Positions 38,991 to 48,541 are shown, numbered from the stretch's first letter. The stretch is 64,000 nucleotides of DNA from Sulfurimonas indica (GCF_009192995.1 NZ_SDID01000005.1:102471-166470); one strand, 5' to 3'. The notes: generated by a model from the sequence alone, not told the origin. Translations and numbers: made by a program.

Positions 38991-40649
38991 ATGGCGTTCG
39001 ATAACGAATCATTTGAAGAAGAAGAAAATTTTGCAGAGATGTTTGCTGCAAGCGAAAAACAACAAGAGACAAGCCGTATAGTAGAAGGCGAAATAGTAGA
39101 AATTCAGGCTGATGATAACAGAGCATTAGTAGGTGTAGGTGATAAACTAGAAGGTATTATCAATTTAGATGAGATCCGTGATGAGAACGGTGAACTGAAA
39201 TTTGGTACTGGTGATAAAATCAAAGTAATGATTATGGGATACTACAATGAGCGTCCTAAAATCTCTTACAAAAAAGTGTTAGAGCAAGAGAAAACTATTG
39301 AGTTTATTGATGCACACAAAGAAGATTTTGAAAACTTAGTAATCGAAGGTGTTATTACAAAGAAAAACCGTGGTGGTTATGTAGTAGAAGCTGATGCAGT
39401 CTCTTTCTTTATGCCACGTTCACTTGCTGCTTTTAAAGACAGTGATGATGTAGTAGGTCGTAAGATCAAAGCACAGGTTGTTAAAATCGACCCGGAAGAG
39501 AACTCAATCATCGTTTCTCGTAGAAAACTTTTCAACGAAGAGCGTAAGAAGAAAAAAGAGATCATCGATCAACTTATGGCAGAAGATGTTGTAGTTGAAG
39601 GTGTTATCAAGAAAATCACTTCATACGGTATGTTTGTTGATGTTGGTGGTGTTGATGGACTTGTTCACTATAACGAGATCTCTTATAAAGGGCCGGTTAA
39701 TCCGTCAAAACTTTATAACGAAGGTGATCCGGTAACTGTAAAAGCTATCTCTTATGATAAAGATAAGCGTCACCTTTCACTCTCTATCAAAGCAGTTCAT
39801 CCAGATCCATGGGCTGAAGTAGAGTCTGAGCTTGATGAAGGTGATACTATCACTGTAACTGTTTCAAACATTGAAAACTACGGTGCATTTGTAGATTTAG
39901 GAAACGACATCGAAGGTTTCTTACATATCTCAGAAATCACTTGGAACAAAAATGTTAAAAATCCGGGTGACTATTTAGAAGTAGGTCAAGAGATTGATGT
40001 TGAAGTAATCGAGATTAACCCTAAAACTCATAAACTTCGTGTATCATTAAAAAGACTTCTTCCAAAACCATTTGATGAGTTCTTGAAGAAATATAACGAA
40101 GGTGATATCGTAACTGGTACAGTTACATCACTGACTGACTTTGGTGCATTTGTTCGCATCGATGGTGTTGAAGGTCTTTTACATAACCAAGATATCTCTT
40201 GGGACAAAAATACAAAAGCAAAAGATGTACTGAAATCTGGTGAAGAGGTTGAAGTGAAAATTGCTAAAATCAATGAGCAAGACCAAAAGATCTCTTTAAA
40301 CAGAAAAACTCTTTTAGAGTCTCCTGTTGATCAATTTGCTAAAACACACAAAGTAAACTCTATCGTAAAAGGTACTATCCGTGATATTAAAGACTTCGGT
40401 GTATTTGTATCTTTAGAAGATGGTGTTGACGCGTTAATCCGTGATGAAGATTTAGCTCCACTGAACAAAGAGGAGTTAGAGCCAGGTCAAGAGATAGAAG
40501 CAGCAGTTGCTAACATCGATACTCGTCGTGATCGTATCCGTCTTTCTGTTAAAAAATTAGATTACATTAAAAATCAAGCAATGCTTGAAGAGATTAATGA
40601 TAATGAGTCACACTCTTTAGGTGACTTAATCAAAGATAAGTTTAAATAA
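38991..40649 (+). CDS. rpsA: Ribosomal protein S1
   Basis: Binds mRNA on the 30S subunit and helps start translation. The 552 residues hold six S1 repeats, the last four with recurring FGAFV- or YGxFV-type motifs such as YGMFVDVGGVDGLVH, YGAFVDLG, FGAFVRIDGVEGLLH and FGVFVSLEDGVDALI. The acidic N-terminal region binds the ribosome. Codon usage is highly biased, as for an abundant protein. It is transcribed away from the islet, with its own -10 box, and is followed by a membrane protein gene and serA. Confidence 0.97.
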   Translation: MAFDNESFEEEENFAEMFAASEKQQETSRIVEGEIVEIQADDNRALVGVGDKLEGIINLDEIRDENGELKFGTGDKIKVMIMGYYNERPKISYKKVLEQEKTIEFIDAHKEDFENLVIEGVITKKNRGGYVVEADAVSFFMPRSLAAFKDSDDVVGRKIKAQVVKIDPEENSIIVSRRKLFNEERKKKKEIIDQLMAEDVVVEGVIKKITSYGMFVDVGGVDGLVHYNEISYKGPVNPSKLYNEGDPVTVKAISYDKDKRHLSLSIKAVHPDPWAEVESELDEGDTITVTVSNIENYGAFVDLGNDIEGFLHISEITWNKNVKNPGDYLEVGQEIDVEVIEINPKTHKLRVSLKRLLPKPFDEFLKKYNEGDIVTGTVTSLTDFGAFVRIDGVEGLLHNQDISWDKNTKAKDVLKSGEEVEVKIAKINEQDQKISLNRKTLLESPVDQFAKTHKVNSIVKGTIRDIKDFGVFVSLEDGVDALIRDEDLAPLNKEELEPGQEIEAAVANIDTRRDRIRLSVKKLDYIKNQAMLEEINDNESHSLGDLIKDKFK

Positions 40650-40658
40650 GAACTTTTC

Positions 40659-41141
40659 ATGCAAAAGATTATGAAATGGTTTGCTCCTCTCTTAGCACTG
40701 GGAGTTGCCATCTTCATAACTATTTTTCTTGTCTCTATCAACTCTGAAGAGGTTTTGATAGAGAGTGAACCACTCAAACTAAAGAGCGAAGAAATCACAC
40801 CAAAGTCAAAAGAGAAGATTTGGCTCAATCATCTGTCACAAACACAGAAAAAAGGGTACTTTTATCCTGTAAATGAAGTGTATGTAGAAGTTGATCTAAA
40901 TGAAAAAATAACTAAAACTATTACCTATAAATTATCAGCAGTATTGAAAGACCCATATCAACTCTTTTGTCTTAAAGAAGAGCTCAAACGCCATGGACTT
41001 AAATACTTCTTAAAAAAAGATAAGCAGGGTGTAGAATTACTTATTTATTCAAAAAATATTGGTAAATTACACTCCTTAGTTAATGTACTGAAAAATTATA
41101 AAATCTTGGCACAAATCAAGCCATATAAAGAGGAATATTAA
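40659..41141 (+). CDS. Conserved membrane-anchored protein between rpsA and serA
   Basis: The 160 residues have one N-terminal membrane helix (APLLALGVAIFITIFLVSI) and a periplasmic part of about 125 residues. The end of this part (residues about 100-155, KEELKRHGLKYFLKKDK, GKLHSLVNVLKNY) has a beta-alpha-beta pattern like a small SPOR-type or ferredoxin-like fold, but no motif confirms it. Campylobacter carries an unnamed protein at the same place. It begins nine bases after rpsA and ends one base before serA, so is co-transcribed. I do not know its function. Confidence 0.75.
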   Translation: MQKIMKWFAPLLALGVAIFITIFLVSINSEEVLIESEPLKLKSEEITPKSKEKIWLNHLSQTQKKGYFYPVNEVYVEVDLNEKITKTITYKLSAVLKDPYQLFCLKEELKRHGLKYFLKKDKQGVELLIYSKNIGKLHSLVNVLKNYKILAQIKPYKEEY

Positions 41142-41142
41142 A

Positions 41143-42729
41143 ATGCAAAAATATACAGTAGTCGTATGTGACCATATTCATGAAGCGGGTCTAAAAATGC
41201 TTCAAGATGATGAATCTATCAACTTTGTTATGGCAGCAGATGTTGATAAAAAAGAGCTTGTTGAAAAAATCATTCCAACTGCAGATGTTGCTATCACAAG
41301 AAGTTCAACAGATGTTGATGCTTTTTTCATTGAACATGCTACAAACCTAAAAGCAATCGTTCGTGCTGGTGTTGGTGTCGATAATGTTGACATCCCAGGA
41401 TGTTCTAAAAAAGGTATCATCGTTATGAACGTACCGACTGCAAACACAATCGCTGCAGTTGAACTTACTATGACACATATGCTCTCTTGTATGAGAATGT
41501 TCCCATACTCTCATGACCATCTCAAAAACCAAAGAATCTGGAAACGAGAGAAGTGGTACGGGTATGAGCTTAAGGGTAAAAAACTTGGTGTTATTGGTTT
41601 TGGTAACATTGGTAGTCGTGTTGCGAAACGTGCAAAAGCATTTGAGATGGATATCGTAGCATATGACCCATATATCAACCCATCTAAAGTAACTGACCTT
41701 GATATGACATATACAAAGAACTTTGATGATATCTTAGGGTGTGATGTTATTACGATTCATACTCCTAAAAACAAAGAGACTATCGGTATCATCGGTGCAG
41801 AAGAGATCGCTAAGATGAAAGACGGTGTGGTTCTTGTAAACTGTGCAAGAGGTGATTTGTATAATGAAGATGCACTCTATGATGGACTTAAAAGCGGAAA
41901 AATTCGTTTTGCAGGGATCGATGTATTTGGAAAAGAGCCGGCAACAGATAATAAGCTACTTGATTTAGATAACATTGTAGTATCTCCTCACTTAGGTGCA
42001 AATACATACGAGTCTCAGTACAACATCGGTACACAGGCTGCAGAGAATGCAATCGCAGCTGCAAAAGGCATCGCATATCCAAATGCAATGAACTTACCGA
42101 TTGATGAGAGTAAAATTCCTCCATTTGTAAAGCCATTCTTAGAGATGGGACAAAAAATAGGTTTTATGGCTTCTCAGATTAACAAGTCTAAAATCGTCTC
42201 TATCAAAGTTGGCGGTAACGGTGAGATAGGTAACTATGTTGATTCACTTGCTACTTTTGTAACAGTTGGAGCTATGAGCCACTCATCTGAGACTATCAAC
42301 TATGTAAATGCTGACTTTGTTGCAAAAGAGAAAGGTATTGAGGTTGAGGCTGAAAACCTTGGTGACTCTATCGTATACAAAAACCTTATTACGGTAAAAC
42401 TGACTACAAATGAGGGTACTACGACTATTCGTGCAACTATCTTTGACGATGGTGTTCAGCGTATTGTATCAATCGACGGTTTTGATAATGAGGTAGCAAT
42501 TAAAGGTGATATGATTCTCTTTAAAAACTCTGATGTACCAGGTGTAATCGGAAGTGTTGGAACAATTTTAGCAAACAATAATGTTAACATCTCAGATTTC
42601 TCACTTGCTCGTAATGCAAACAAAGAAGCACTGGCAGTTATTCTTGTAGATACTGCAGTAAGTGACAAAACACTTGAAGAGTTAGCTTCACTTGAAGCTT
42701 GTAAAAGCGTAAGCTACGCTCGTTTATAA
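41143..42729 (+). CDS. serA: D-3-phosphoglycerate dehydrogenase SerA
   Basis: First step of serine synthesis, oxidising 3-phosphoglycerate with NAD. The 528 residues have a substrate domain, a Rossmann domain with IGFGNIGSRVAKRAK, the catalytic block (VNCARGDLYNEDAL, SPHLGANTYESQ), an intervening domain and a C-terminal ACT domain (about 455-528, VPGVIGSVGTILANNNVNI) for serine feedback. It is the long type 1 form. AGAGGAATATTAAA precedes the ATG. A strong terminator follows. Confidence 0.97.
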   Translation: MQKYTVVVCDHIHEAGLKMLQDDESINFVMAADVDKKELVEKIIPTADVAITRSSTDVDAFFIEHATNLKAIVRAGVGVDNVDIPGCSKKGIIVMNVPTANTIAAVELTMTHMLSCMRMFPYSHDHLKNQRIWKREKWYGYELKGKKLGVIGFGNIGSRVAKRAKAFEMDIVAYDPYINPSKVTDLDMTYTKNFDDILGCDVITIHTPKNKETIGIIGAEEIAKMKDGVVLVNCARGDLYNEDALYDGLKSGKIRFAGIDVFGKEPATDNKLLDLDNIVVSPHLGANTYESQYNIGTQAAENAIAAAKGIAYPNAMNLPIDESKIPPFVKPFLEMGQKIGFMASQINKSKIVSIKVGGNGEIGNYVDSLATFVTVGAMSHSSETINYVNADFVAKEKGIEVEAENLGDSIVYKNLITVKLTTNEGTTTIRATIFDDGVQRIVSIDGFDNEVAIKGDMILFKNSDVPGVIGSVGTILANNNVNISDFSLARNANKEALAVILVDTAVSDKTLEELASLEACKSVSYARL

Positions 42730-42741
42730 TACTTCTTCTTT

Positions 42742-42776
42742 CTATTCTCTGGATAAAATTCAGAGAATAGCTTTTT
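42742..42776 (+). terminator. Intrinsic terminator after serA
   Basis: A perfect 10-bp stem, CTATTCTCTG with CAGAGAATAG around a nine-base loop, is followed by CTTTTT. It lies 12 bases after the serA stop and is the clearest terminator in the window. The T run touches the end of the convergent gene. Confidence 0.85.
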
Positions 42777-43044
42777 ACTTATTTTCTTGTAAAACTTTTT
42801 CTTTTATACAAGCATTATATTCATCATTATAAAATTGCATTGTTTTCATATAACTTCTATAGCTTTTCTCAAAACATTCAGCATGGTATTTTTCAATCGC
42901 TTTGCATAAATTTTCTTGTTTGCAGCTAAGCAGTTTTTCTGCTTTTATTTGAGAACTGATTTTGTTTTCATAAAAAAAGGAGATAAGAGAGGAGATTATA
43001 AAAATGATGACAATAAGAATGACCCATTGTTTTGTCCATTTCAT
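42775..43044 (-). CDS. Hypothetical single-helix membrane protein with four cysteines
   Basis: The 89 residues have an N-terminal membrane helix (WVILIVIIFIISSLISFFY). A periplasmic helical part follows with four cysteines in CKQENLC, HAEC and NAC, spaced so that two helices could be pinned by disulfides (CX5C and CX20-25C). This recalls small disulfide-rich periplasmic proteins such as CHCH-like folds, but no family is recognised. GAGAGGAACATA precedes ATG 43044. It lies downstream of the RND operon, beyond a 12-bp hairpin, and ends inside the serA terminator's T run. Confidence 0.68.
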   Translation of the reverse strand: MKWTKQWVILIVIIFIISSLISFFYENKISSQIKAEKLLSCKQENLCKAIEKYHAECFEKSYRSYMKTMQFYNDEYNACIKEKVLQENK

Positions 43045-43064
43045 ATTATGTTCCTCTCAAAGAG

Positions 43065-43094
43065 ATATCTTTCAGGTTTTTGCCTGAAAGATAT
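43065..43094 (-). terminator. Perfect 12-bp hairpin after the RND operon
   Basis: ATATCTTTCAGG and CCTGAAAGATAT pair fully around a six-base loop, starting ten bases after the RND C-half stop. On the minus strand the T run precedes the stem rather than following it, so it may be an mRNA stabiliser or processing site as much as a terminator. It sits just upstream of the next gene's ribosome site. Confidence 0.55.
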
Positions 43095-43103
43095 AAAAAG
43101 TCT

Positions 43104-44801
43104 TTAGATAGCTTTTGTATTATCCATAAGAACTGGAATAAAAATAAGTGAAACAATAACAGCTGCAACTGTTCCAGAGATAAGTGCTACTCCAAGTCCA
43201 CCAAAGACAGGATCACTTGCAAGAAGCGCTGAACCTAAGATAATGGCAATTGCAGTCAGCATAATAGGCTTTGCTCTTGTAGCACTTGCAATGGCGATGG
43301 CATGTCGTTTCTCTATGCCTTTTTCCTCCATTAAAGATTTAGCAAAATCTATAAGAAGAAGAGAGTTCCGTGAGCTAATACCCATAAGTGCAATAAAACC
43401 AATCAATGACGTAGCTGTAAGGAAGAAAACATCAACTGTAAAGAGGTCAGCTACCCAGTGACCAACAATTACACCAATGATAGATAAGAAGCTTCCTGCA
43501 AGAACGATACCACTGATAGCAAAAGACTTATAGTAGATAACAAGTAAAAGATAGATTAGAATAAGTGCAGCGATAAATGCAGCACCAAGGTCTCTAAAGG
43601 TATCAAGTGTTACTTTCATCTCTCCATCCCAGCGAAGCAAAAATTCATGACCTGTTTTTTGATTAATCAGTGTCAGGTCAAACATATAAGTAGAGATTCC
43701 CGGAGCTTTTTTTACTTCAAAACCATGTGACTGGAAGTACTCTATCATTTTCTCTCTTGCTTCAAGCAGAGGATAGACCTGTGATTCCATATCTGTTTCA
43801 GCTGTAACATTGACCATCGTTCGCAAATCTTTATGATAGATAGTCGGTGTTGATTTTATCTTAACAATATCAACAATCTCTGTAAGTGGGACCATCATCC
43901 CTTTTTTATTCATAAGATATAAAGAGCTGAGTTTTGCTCTTAAAGTTCTTAGTCCCTGATTAGAAAGCGTTTTGGAATCTTTGCTTAAGGAGATAAAGAT
44001 ACCGACTTGATCGTTTAGTTCAATAGTATTTTTAACTGCAACATTCATCCCTTTAAAAGCAAGGTATAAAATGTTATTTACCTGCTCAACACTGAGTCCA
44101 CTCTTTGCAATTTTATCTTTGAGTGGTACGAGCTGATACTTATCATATGGTGTTTCACTCATAATATCGACATCAACGAGTTTTGGCGTTGCTTTAAGAA
44201 TTTTTGCTACATCCTGTGCAATTTGCAGTACTTCATTGTTGTGAAGACCATAAACTTCAACTGCAATAGATGCAAGTGTTGGAGGACCTGACGGCATCTC
44301 AATAAATGCTATTGTAGTTCCTTTTATGATATTGCCACATGCATCTTTGATTTGGGGACGGAGTCTGTGTACCATTGTAAAAGACTTTTCGGCTCTTTCA
44401 TGTTTATCTGTAAGATTTACAACGATTTCTGCAAAACGTTCCCCCTGTTTCAGAGCACTTCCCTTTACAAGCCCCGCATAATCAAGCGGTGCACCTTGAG
44501 CGTAAAAAGATTCAATGTCTGTAACCTCTTTTTCCTTGATAAGATGATCAATTACACACTGTGAAACTTTTTGTGTCTCTTCAATGGAACTTCCTGCAGG
44601 TGTTGTTACATAAACATTAAAAGTATTTGCACTTTTTCCCGGTAGCATTCTTGCTACAACAGTCTTTGTTGGAAGCATCATAATACTGCCAACAAGTGCT
44701 AAAAGTGTTGCAATAATTACAAATATTTTTTTCGAAGGGTTGTTTAAGATATTGTATACAAAAGTTTCAAATTTTCTACCCTTGTGATGATGGTGTGGCA
44801 T
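43104..44801 (-). CDS. RND efflux pump, C-terminal half (split gene)
   Basis: The 565 residues equal the second half of an RND permease: membrane helix 7, a large periplasmic loop, then helices 8-12 ending LISGTVAAVIVSLIFIPVLM. The helix-10 region reads MGISSRNSLLLIDF, with Arg where AcrB has the proton-relay lysine. I start it at ATG 44801 (MPHHHHKGRKF) because GAGGAGAAG precedes it; the open frame 99 bases further up overlaps the N-half gene. This is one base beyond the N-half stop, so the two are tightly coupled. The halves must pair to make a working trimer. Last gene of tolC-adaptor-RND N-RND C. Confidence 0.9.
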   Translation of the reverse strand: MPHHHHKGRKFETFVYNILNNPSKKIFVIIATLLALVGSIMMLPTKTVVARMLPGKSANTFNVYVTTPAGSSIEETQKVSQCVIDHLIKEKEVTDIESFYAQGAPLDYAGLVKGSALKQGERFAEIVVNLTDKHERAEKSFTMVHRLRPQIKDACGNIIKGTTIAFIEMPSGPPTLASIAVEVYGLHNNEVLQIAQDVAKILKATPKLVDVDIMSETPYDKYQLVPLKDKIAKSGLSVEQVNNILYLAFKGMNVAVKNTIELNDQVGIFISLSKDSKTLSNQGLRTLRAKLSSLYLMNKKGMMVPLTEIVDIVKIKSTPTIYHKDLRTMVNVTAETDMESQVYPLLEAREKMIEYFQSHGFEVKKAPGISTYMFDLTLINQKTGHEFLLRWDGEMKVTLDTFRDLGAAFIAALILIYLLLVIYYKSFAISGIVLAGSFLSIIGVIVGHWVADLFTVDVFFLTATSLIGFIALMGISSRNSLLLIDFAKSLMEEKGIEKRHAIAIASATRAKPIMLTAIAIILGSALLASDPVFGGLGVALISGTVAAVIVSLIFIPVLMDNTKAI

Positions 44802-44802
44802 A

Positions 44803-46419
44803 TTACTTCTCCTCCTCTGTTGCAATCTTATGATGGTGGGCTCCATCCTCTTGACGGCGTAGTAGCTTTCTACTGAGATACGGTGTAAAGATATAAGCAA
44901 CTATAAGTGATGCAAGTAGTGCAACTGGAACATTGAGTGGAATCGGCTTCATAAACTCACCCATCATTCCACCAACGAACATCATAGGTACCATTGTCAA
45001 GATAATTGCCAATGTTGCAATGTTTGTAGGACGTCCGATCTCATCTGTTGCTTTGATAAGCAGTGTATCCATATCTTTATGTTCACTGTCATGGTCATGA
45101 AGATGTCTGTGGATGTTCTCAATTACAATAATCGCGGCATCAACAAGCAGACCAAGTGAAAGCAGGAATGCAAATAGTGTGATACGGTTGATAGTCTGAC
45201 CTGTCATATAAGCAACAAAAAGCGTGATTGCCAAAATTGCAGGTACTGTAAAAGTGACAATAAGAGACTCTTTCCAACCAAGGAAAAAGACCAGCATTAC
45301 AGCAATGATAGCAATAGTGATGATAAGGTGATGAACAAGCTCATTTACGGCATCATCCGCTCTTACACCATAGTCACGTGTAATTTTATAGTTGATTCCT
45401 AGTTGATGGAGTCTCTCTTTGTACTTCTCTAACATCTCTTTGACATCATCTGCAACAAAAACAGCATTAGAGCCTGCAAGTTTTGAAACTGTCAGTGTGA
45501 TTTGAGGGGTACTGAAGAGTTGGCTGTCATCTTTCATAATGAGTGAAGCACTCTGTTTGTTTTGAAAATCTATACCGTCTGTTATTGTTGCCACATCACG
45601 AAGGTATATAGGACTTCCCATGTACTGAGCAATAATGATATTCTCAACATCTTCAATACTCTCAACTGCATTTTTAACGCCAAAGACCACAAGTTTTCCA
45701 TCTTCTGTTGGGGCATCCACATCAGGTGCAATCTTAGAGATTGCCCCAATACCTTGCATGATCTGTCCCAAAGAGATGTGATAACCTTTGAGTTTTGAAA
45801 GGTCAACATTGACATTGTACTGCTCTTTATGTGCCCCTTTAAGTGTTGTCTTTGAGACGTTATTTATCTGGCTGATCTCTTTTTTAAGGTTTTGAATCGT
45901 TTCTAGGTACTTACTGTATGGAAGTTTTGAGTTTTTGTCTTTCCAAAAGGCTACAGTCAGGATTGGGATATCGATGTCGATATCAAATGGTTTGACAAGC
46001 GGCTGCATGATGCTTTTTGGCATTTTGTCCATGTTTTGCATAACTTTATCATAGAGTTTGAGGTTTGATATCTCACGGTTCTGACCGATGTAGTACATAA
46101 CATTAACAACAGCTACATTTTCCATACTCATAGAGTAGATATGCTCAACACCCTTAATCTCACGCAGCTTTTGCTCTAGTGGTTCAACGATGACTTTCTC
46201 TATCTGTTTAGGACTCATTCCAGGTGCAACAACGATAACGCTACCACCACTAATGGCAATTTGCGGGTCTTCCTCACGTGGCATAACTTCCAGTGAGATG
46301 TATCCCAGTACCAATAGAAAAACCGCAAGAAGAGCAGTCAAAGGATTGTATAAAAATCCTTTGGCAAGTTTTCCTGCATAATCGATGACCTTGATATGTG
46401 ATAAATCTTTCTCTTTCAT
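44803..46419 (-). CDS. RND efflux pump, N-terminal half (split gene)
   Basis: The 538 residues cover helix 1 (residues 25-45), the first periplasmic loop (about 48-360) and helices 2-6, and stop where AcrB-type proteins continue into helix 7. The helix-4 motif is GLLVDAAIIVIEN (D427). The single Asp followed by Ala is the pattern of CusA-type metal pumps rather than the VDDAI of AcrB. Histidines cluster in the loop after helix 4 (HRHLHDHDSEH) and near the C terminus (GAHHHK). A metal substrate is a fair guess but not shown. ATG 46419 begins one base after the adaptor stop. Confidence 0.9.
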   Translation of the reverse strand: MKEKDLSHIKVIDYAGKLAKGFLYNPLTALLAVFLLVLGYISLEVMPREEDPQIAISGGSVIVVAPGMSPKQIEKVIVEPLEQKLREIKGVEHIYSMSMENVAVVNVMYYIGQNREISNLKLYDKVMQNMDKMPKSIMQPLVKPFDIDIDIPILTVAFWKDKNSKLPYSKYLETIQNLKKEISQINNVSKTTLKGAHKEQYNVNVDLSKLKGYHISLGQIMQGIGAISKIAPDVDAPTEDGKLVVFGVKNAVESIEDVENIIIAQYMGSPIYLRDVATITDGIDFQNKQSASLIMKDDSQLFSTPQITLTVSKLAGSNAVFVADDVKEMLEKYKERLHQLGINYKITRDYGVRADDAVNELVHHLIITIAIIAVMLVFFLGWKESLIVTFTVPAILAITLFVAYMTGQTINRITLFAFLLSLGLLVDAAIIVIENIHRHLHDHDSEHKDMDTLLIKATDEIGRPTNIATLAIILTMVPMMFVGGMMGEFMKPIPLNVPVALLASLIVAYIFTPYLSRKLLRRQEDGAHHHKIATEEEK

Positions 46420-46420
46420 C

Positions 46421-47176
46421 TTAATCTACCTTTATGTCAACTGTTGCGTACATACCCGGATAAATTTTTTGGTTATTGTTTTTATTGAAACTGATTTTTA
46501 TTTTAAAAGTATGTGTCATAGGGTTTGAGCTAGGAATAATAGCATTGACTTTCCCAATCGTTTTAAATCCGATAGATGGAATCGCAACTTTGACTCTTTT
46601 TCCGTAAGCGATAGCATTAAGATTAGTTTCACTGATCTCTGCCAGGATTTTAAGATTTGAGAGGTCTGAGAGGATGATAGCAGGCATACCAGGCATTGCC
46701 ATCTCACCGACTTTTATATTCTTAGCAACAACAACACCGTCATTTGGTGCTTTGATAATGAGATATTTATACTGATTTTGTACCTCTTGGAGTCTTGCTT
46801 TTGCGATAGCAACCATATCTCTGAGGTTTTTCTCTGCGAGTTCGAGGTTTTCAACTTCATATTTTGAAACCATATCTTTTTCTAAGAGTCTTTTGTGACG
46901 TTCAAGGTTGATCTTTACATTTGTATATTGATTTTCATACATTTGTAGGCTGAGCTCTGCTTGACGTTTTGCTGAATCTATCTCACGTGAGTCAATAGTA
47001 TAAAGAATCTGTCCCCGTTTTACCTTTTCACCCTCACTTACATTGACACTTGTCACAAAGCCCATAAAACGGCTTGTAATCATCTTTTGGTTGTCTGAGA
47101 TTACACTTCCCGAGAGTGTAAGTACTTCTGCCATAAGTGAAGCACCAAGTGCTAGTATCAGTAGTATTTTTTTCAT
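46421..47176 (-). CDS. RND/HlyD-type periplasmic adaptor
   Basis: The 251 residues have a signal peptide (KILLILALGASLMA), a split lipoyl-type domain (GFVTSVNVSEGEKVKRGQ and IIKAPNDGVVVAKN), a short coiled-coil hairpin (about residues 75-150) and a beta-barrel domain. It links the RND pump to TolC. It is shorter than most adaptors: the membrane-proximal domain seems reduced. It lies one base downstream of the tolC gene and one base upstream of the RND N-half. It carries one copy of the CTCACGTGAG palindrome. Confidence 0.9.
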   Translation of the reverse strand: MKKILLILALGASLMAEVLTLSGSVISDNQKMITSRFMGFVTSVNVSEGEKVKRGQILYTIDSREIDSAKRQAELSLQMYENQYTNVKINLERHKRLLEKDMVSKYEVENLELAEKNLRDMVAIAKARLQEVQNQYKYLIIKAPNDGVVVAKNIKVGEMAMPGMPAIILSDLSNLKILAEISETNLNAIAYGKRVKVAIPSIGFKTIGKVNAIIPSSNPMTHTFKIKISFNKNNNQKIYPGMYATVDIKVD

Positions 47177-48541
47177 CTATTTATCTCCATTTGCTAATTT
47201 TTCTAAAGCGAATATTTTTTCTATACGTTTGTTTTTTGCAACTTGCAGTTGTAAAATCTTCTCTATCTGAGCAGATTGTTTGATGATAACATCGCTCATA
47301 GAGACAAGTTTTTCTTTGTATCTGCCTTCATAATTTTCATAGATTGCATTTGCAAGTTCTAACTCTTTTTTCAAAGAGGCGATTTGTGCATTTGAACTTT
47401 CAATTTCTGTACGTATTTTATCTAGTTTGAGAGCAATTCCATGTTTTGCAAGCTCTACTTGTGATTTCATTTTCAGTTGTTCGATTTTTGATTTTTCAAC
47501 TTTTGCACTGTCTATACCACCATTAAAGAGATTCCATGTAAGTCTTGCACCTACTGTATATGCTTTATGGTCATTTGCATCGCCTAAAAATGTATCATCT
47601 GCTGTTGCTACTTCTCCAAAAGCACCAAGTGTTGGATAGTAAACTGCCTGACTTGCATCAAGCATACTTTTTCTTATCTCTAAACCTGTATTTGCTTTTT
47701 GTATATCGATATTTCTTTTTAGGATCTCTTCATTTGTAAAGTTTGGCATTGCAACTTCAGAAGCAGGTGGAATGATAGCATCAACCTTTTGATTGAGCAG
47801 AAAACTGATGTAGTGATAGAGCAGTTTTTTGTTTGCTTCCATCTGAATCAAAAGTCTCGCAACATTTCCCTTTTTTGCTTTGACTTCCAAGAGGTCTACA
47901 TGCTTTGCATACCCTACATCTATCATTGTCTGTGTTGTTCTTTCCAAAGTGTTTATATTTTCTAAAATTTTATTTAAGTTTTTGATAGATGAGTTTAGTA
48001 GAGCCATATCATAGTAGCTTTTTCTAAGCTCATATGTTTTTTCTGTCAGAATTTTCTCTTTATCAAGTGTTTTGAGTCTTGTCATCTCATTCATGATCTT
48101 TGTGTAACTGCTGATAGCAAAACCTGTAAAGAGTGGTACTTCATACTTTAACTTACTTTGAAAGAAGTTTCTATCTTCCGGATAGTTTAAGTCATTTGGT
48201 TGAACTTTTAAGATATCTGTAGTACCTGGAGGTGGTGATAGAAAATCTGCAAAACCAAAATCTCCAAATGTCGCCTCACGTGAGGTGAGTTTAAATCCAA
48301 AGACATTCCCGGCATCATCTGAGCGTGCAACATCTTGCGTGAAAGTTAATTTACCCCAATTCATTCCCGATACACTGTCAGCTTCTGCTTGAGCACTTTT
48401 TATATCAAGCTTTGCAGCTTTAATCTCTAAGTTTTGAGATTTTAGAATATCAAGTGCTTGATTAAGTGAAAGTGCATCAGTCATCGTATCATTTGCATTG
48501 AGTAAAAGTGCAAATGAGAGAATACTTATGATTTTTTTCAT
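47177..48541 (-). CDS. TolC-family outer membrane efflux protein
   Basis: The 454 residues start with a signal peptide (KKIISILSFALLLNA). Two structural repeats follow, each with long alpha-helical stretches and short amphipathic beta parts, including WNLFNGGIDSAKVEKSK in the second. This is the outer membrane exit duct for the RND pump encoded downstream. AAAGGAC precedes the ATG, and an extended -10 promoter lies 44 bases upstream. First gene of the four-gene export operon. Confidence 0.92.
   Translation of the reverse strand: MKKIISILSFALLLNANDTMTDALSLNQALDILKSQNLEIKAAKLDIKSAQAEADSVSGMNWGKLTFTQDVARSDDAGNVFGFKLTSREATFGDFGFADFLSPPPGTTDILKVQPNDLNYPEDRNFFQSKLKYEVPLFTGFAISSYTKIMNEMTRLKTLDKEKILTEKTYELRKSYYDMALLNSSIKNLNKILENINTLERTTQTMIDVGYAKHVDLLEVKAKKGNVARLLIQMEANKKLLYHYISFLLNQKVDAIIPPASEVAMPNFTNEEILKRNIDIQKANTGLEIRKSMLDASQAVYYPTLGAFGEVATADDTFLGDANDHKAYTVGARLTWNLFNGGIDSAKVEKSKIEQLKMKSQVELAKHGIALKLDKIRTEIESSNAQIASLKKELELANAIYENYEGRYKEKLVSMSDVIIKQSAQIEKILQLQVAKNKRIEKIFALEKLANGDK

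Noticed and set aside
44802..44900. Upstream extension of the RND C-half frame
   Set aside because: It overlaps the N-half coding region in another frame and encodes a basic leader with no RND similarity; the strong ribosome site marks ATG 44801 as the start.
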